A DNA stretch of 9,296 nucleotides from Candidatus Hydrogenedentota bacterium. Its GTDB lineage: Bacteria > Hydrogenedentota > Hydrogenedentia > Hydrogenedentales > CAITNO01. The notes below the pieces were generated by a model. The model saw only the letters and a program-made list of their open reading frames with translations. It was not told where the DNA came from and ran no database searches. The position numbers were made by a program, and so were the translations under genes. Location of the stretch: contig CAIJOU010000600.1 of NCBI GenBank assembly GCA_903822375.1, forward strand, positions 1 to 9,296. Reading direction: 5' to 3'. Numbering within the stretch: position 1 is the first letter of the stretch; each line of letters starts with the position of its first letter. Of this stretch, positions 9,103 to 9,296 are shown one piece after another.

Positions 9103-9133
9103 GGGTTTACAACATCAACGGGGGGTGGCAGAA

Positions 9134-9296
9134 TGATATTCCATCTGTGTGCGGCAAGAGCATGGTTCGGCGCGGGCACTTTTGCCGTCGGCCTTGCCGT
9201 CATGACGATTTCCGGGCTCGCCTGCGCCGAAAACGGGCCGGGCAGCCTGGTGCCGGACCAACCGTCCAAGGCGCCCGACTATTTCTGCACCTTCAA
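9134..9296 (+). CDS. Exported protein of unknown family, 3'-truncated by window edge
   Basis: An ATG at 9134 begins a frame that stays open to the window end (54 complete codons). The first in-frame stop upstream is at 9065-9067, and no other ATG, GTG or TTG lies between, so this start is well determined. A G-rich stretch (9121-9129) precedes it but is a weak ribosome binding site. Residues 1-32 look like a signal peptide with Arg9, a hydrophobic core (TFAVGLAVMTISGL) and a likely cut after ACA (residue 32). The mature start contains PDQPSKAPDYFCTF (41-54). This resembles N-termini I associate with secreted glycan-active proteins of environmental bacteria, but that is recall rather than a search, so no function is assigned. 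It lies 69 bp after the kinase gene on the same strand and could extend the operon. Confidence 0.6.

Overview
The window is a run of seven genes, all on the + strand and separated by 20 to 90 bp, so it is probably one operon or two closely spaced transcription units. GC content is high (roughly 60% by eye), with marked third-position bias. The mix of an exported HEAT-repeat protein, an FG-GAP/VCBS lipoprotein, a Tat-exported Gfo/Idh/MocA oxidoreductase and secreted carbohydrate-active enzymes suggests a bacterium of the PVC superphylum (Planctomycetes, Lentisphaerae, Verrucomicrobia) or Candidatus Hydrogenedentota. That placement is an inference from gene style; no rRNA or other phylogenetic marker is present.

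Layout: (1) 2-1684, the 3' part of a HEAT-repeat protein whose start lies outside the window; (2) 1705-3033, a putative lipoprotein with five calcium-loop FG-GAP/VCBS repeats; (3) 3105-4346, a secreted CE15-type (glucuronoyl-esterase-like) alpha/beta hydrolase with its Ser-Glu-His triad visible; (4) 4388-6661, a secreted clan GH-D (GH36-like) alpha-galactosidase-type hydrolase with both catalytic Asp visible; (5) 6707-8071, a Tat-exported Gfo/Idh/MocA family protein; (6) 8162-9064, a cytoplasmic PfkB-family sugar kinase that most resembles fructokinase; (7) 9134-9296, the first 54 codons of another exported protein.

Taken together this looks like a carbohydrate catabolism locus. Exported enzymes would remove uronate esters and alpha-galactosyl groups from a plant or algal glycan or glycoside, a periplasmic oxidoreductase would modify a sugar, and a cytoplasmic kinase would trap a released ketose. 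No transporter, SusC/SusD pair or regulator is visible, so the substrate cannot be fixed from this window. I found no RNA gene, mobile element, CRISPR array or defence system. The most interesting points are a Lys in place of the usual oxyanion-hole Arg in the CE15-type enzyme, a stand-alone FG-GAP lipoprotein without a visible catalytic domain, two intergenic hairpins flanking the kinase gene, and an unassigned exported protein at the right edge.
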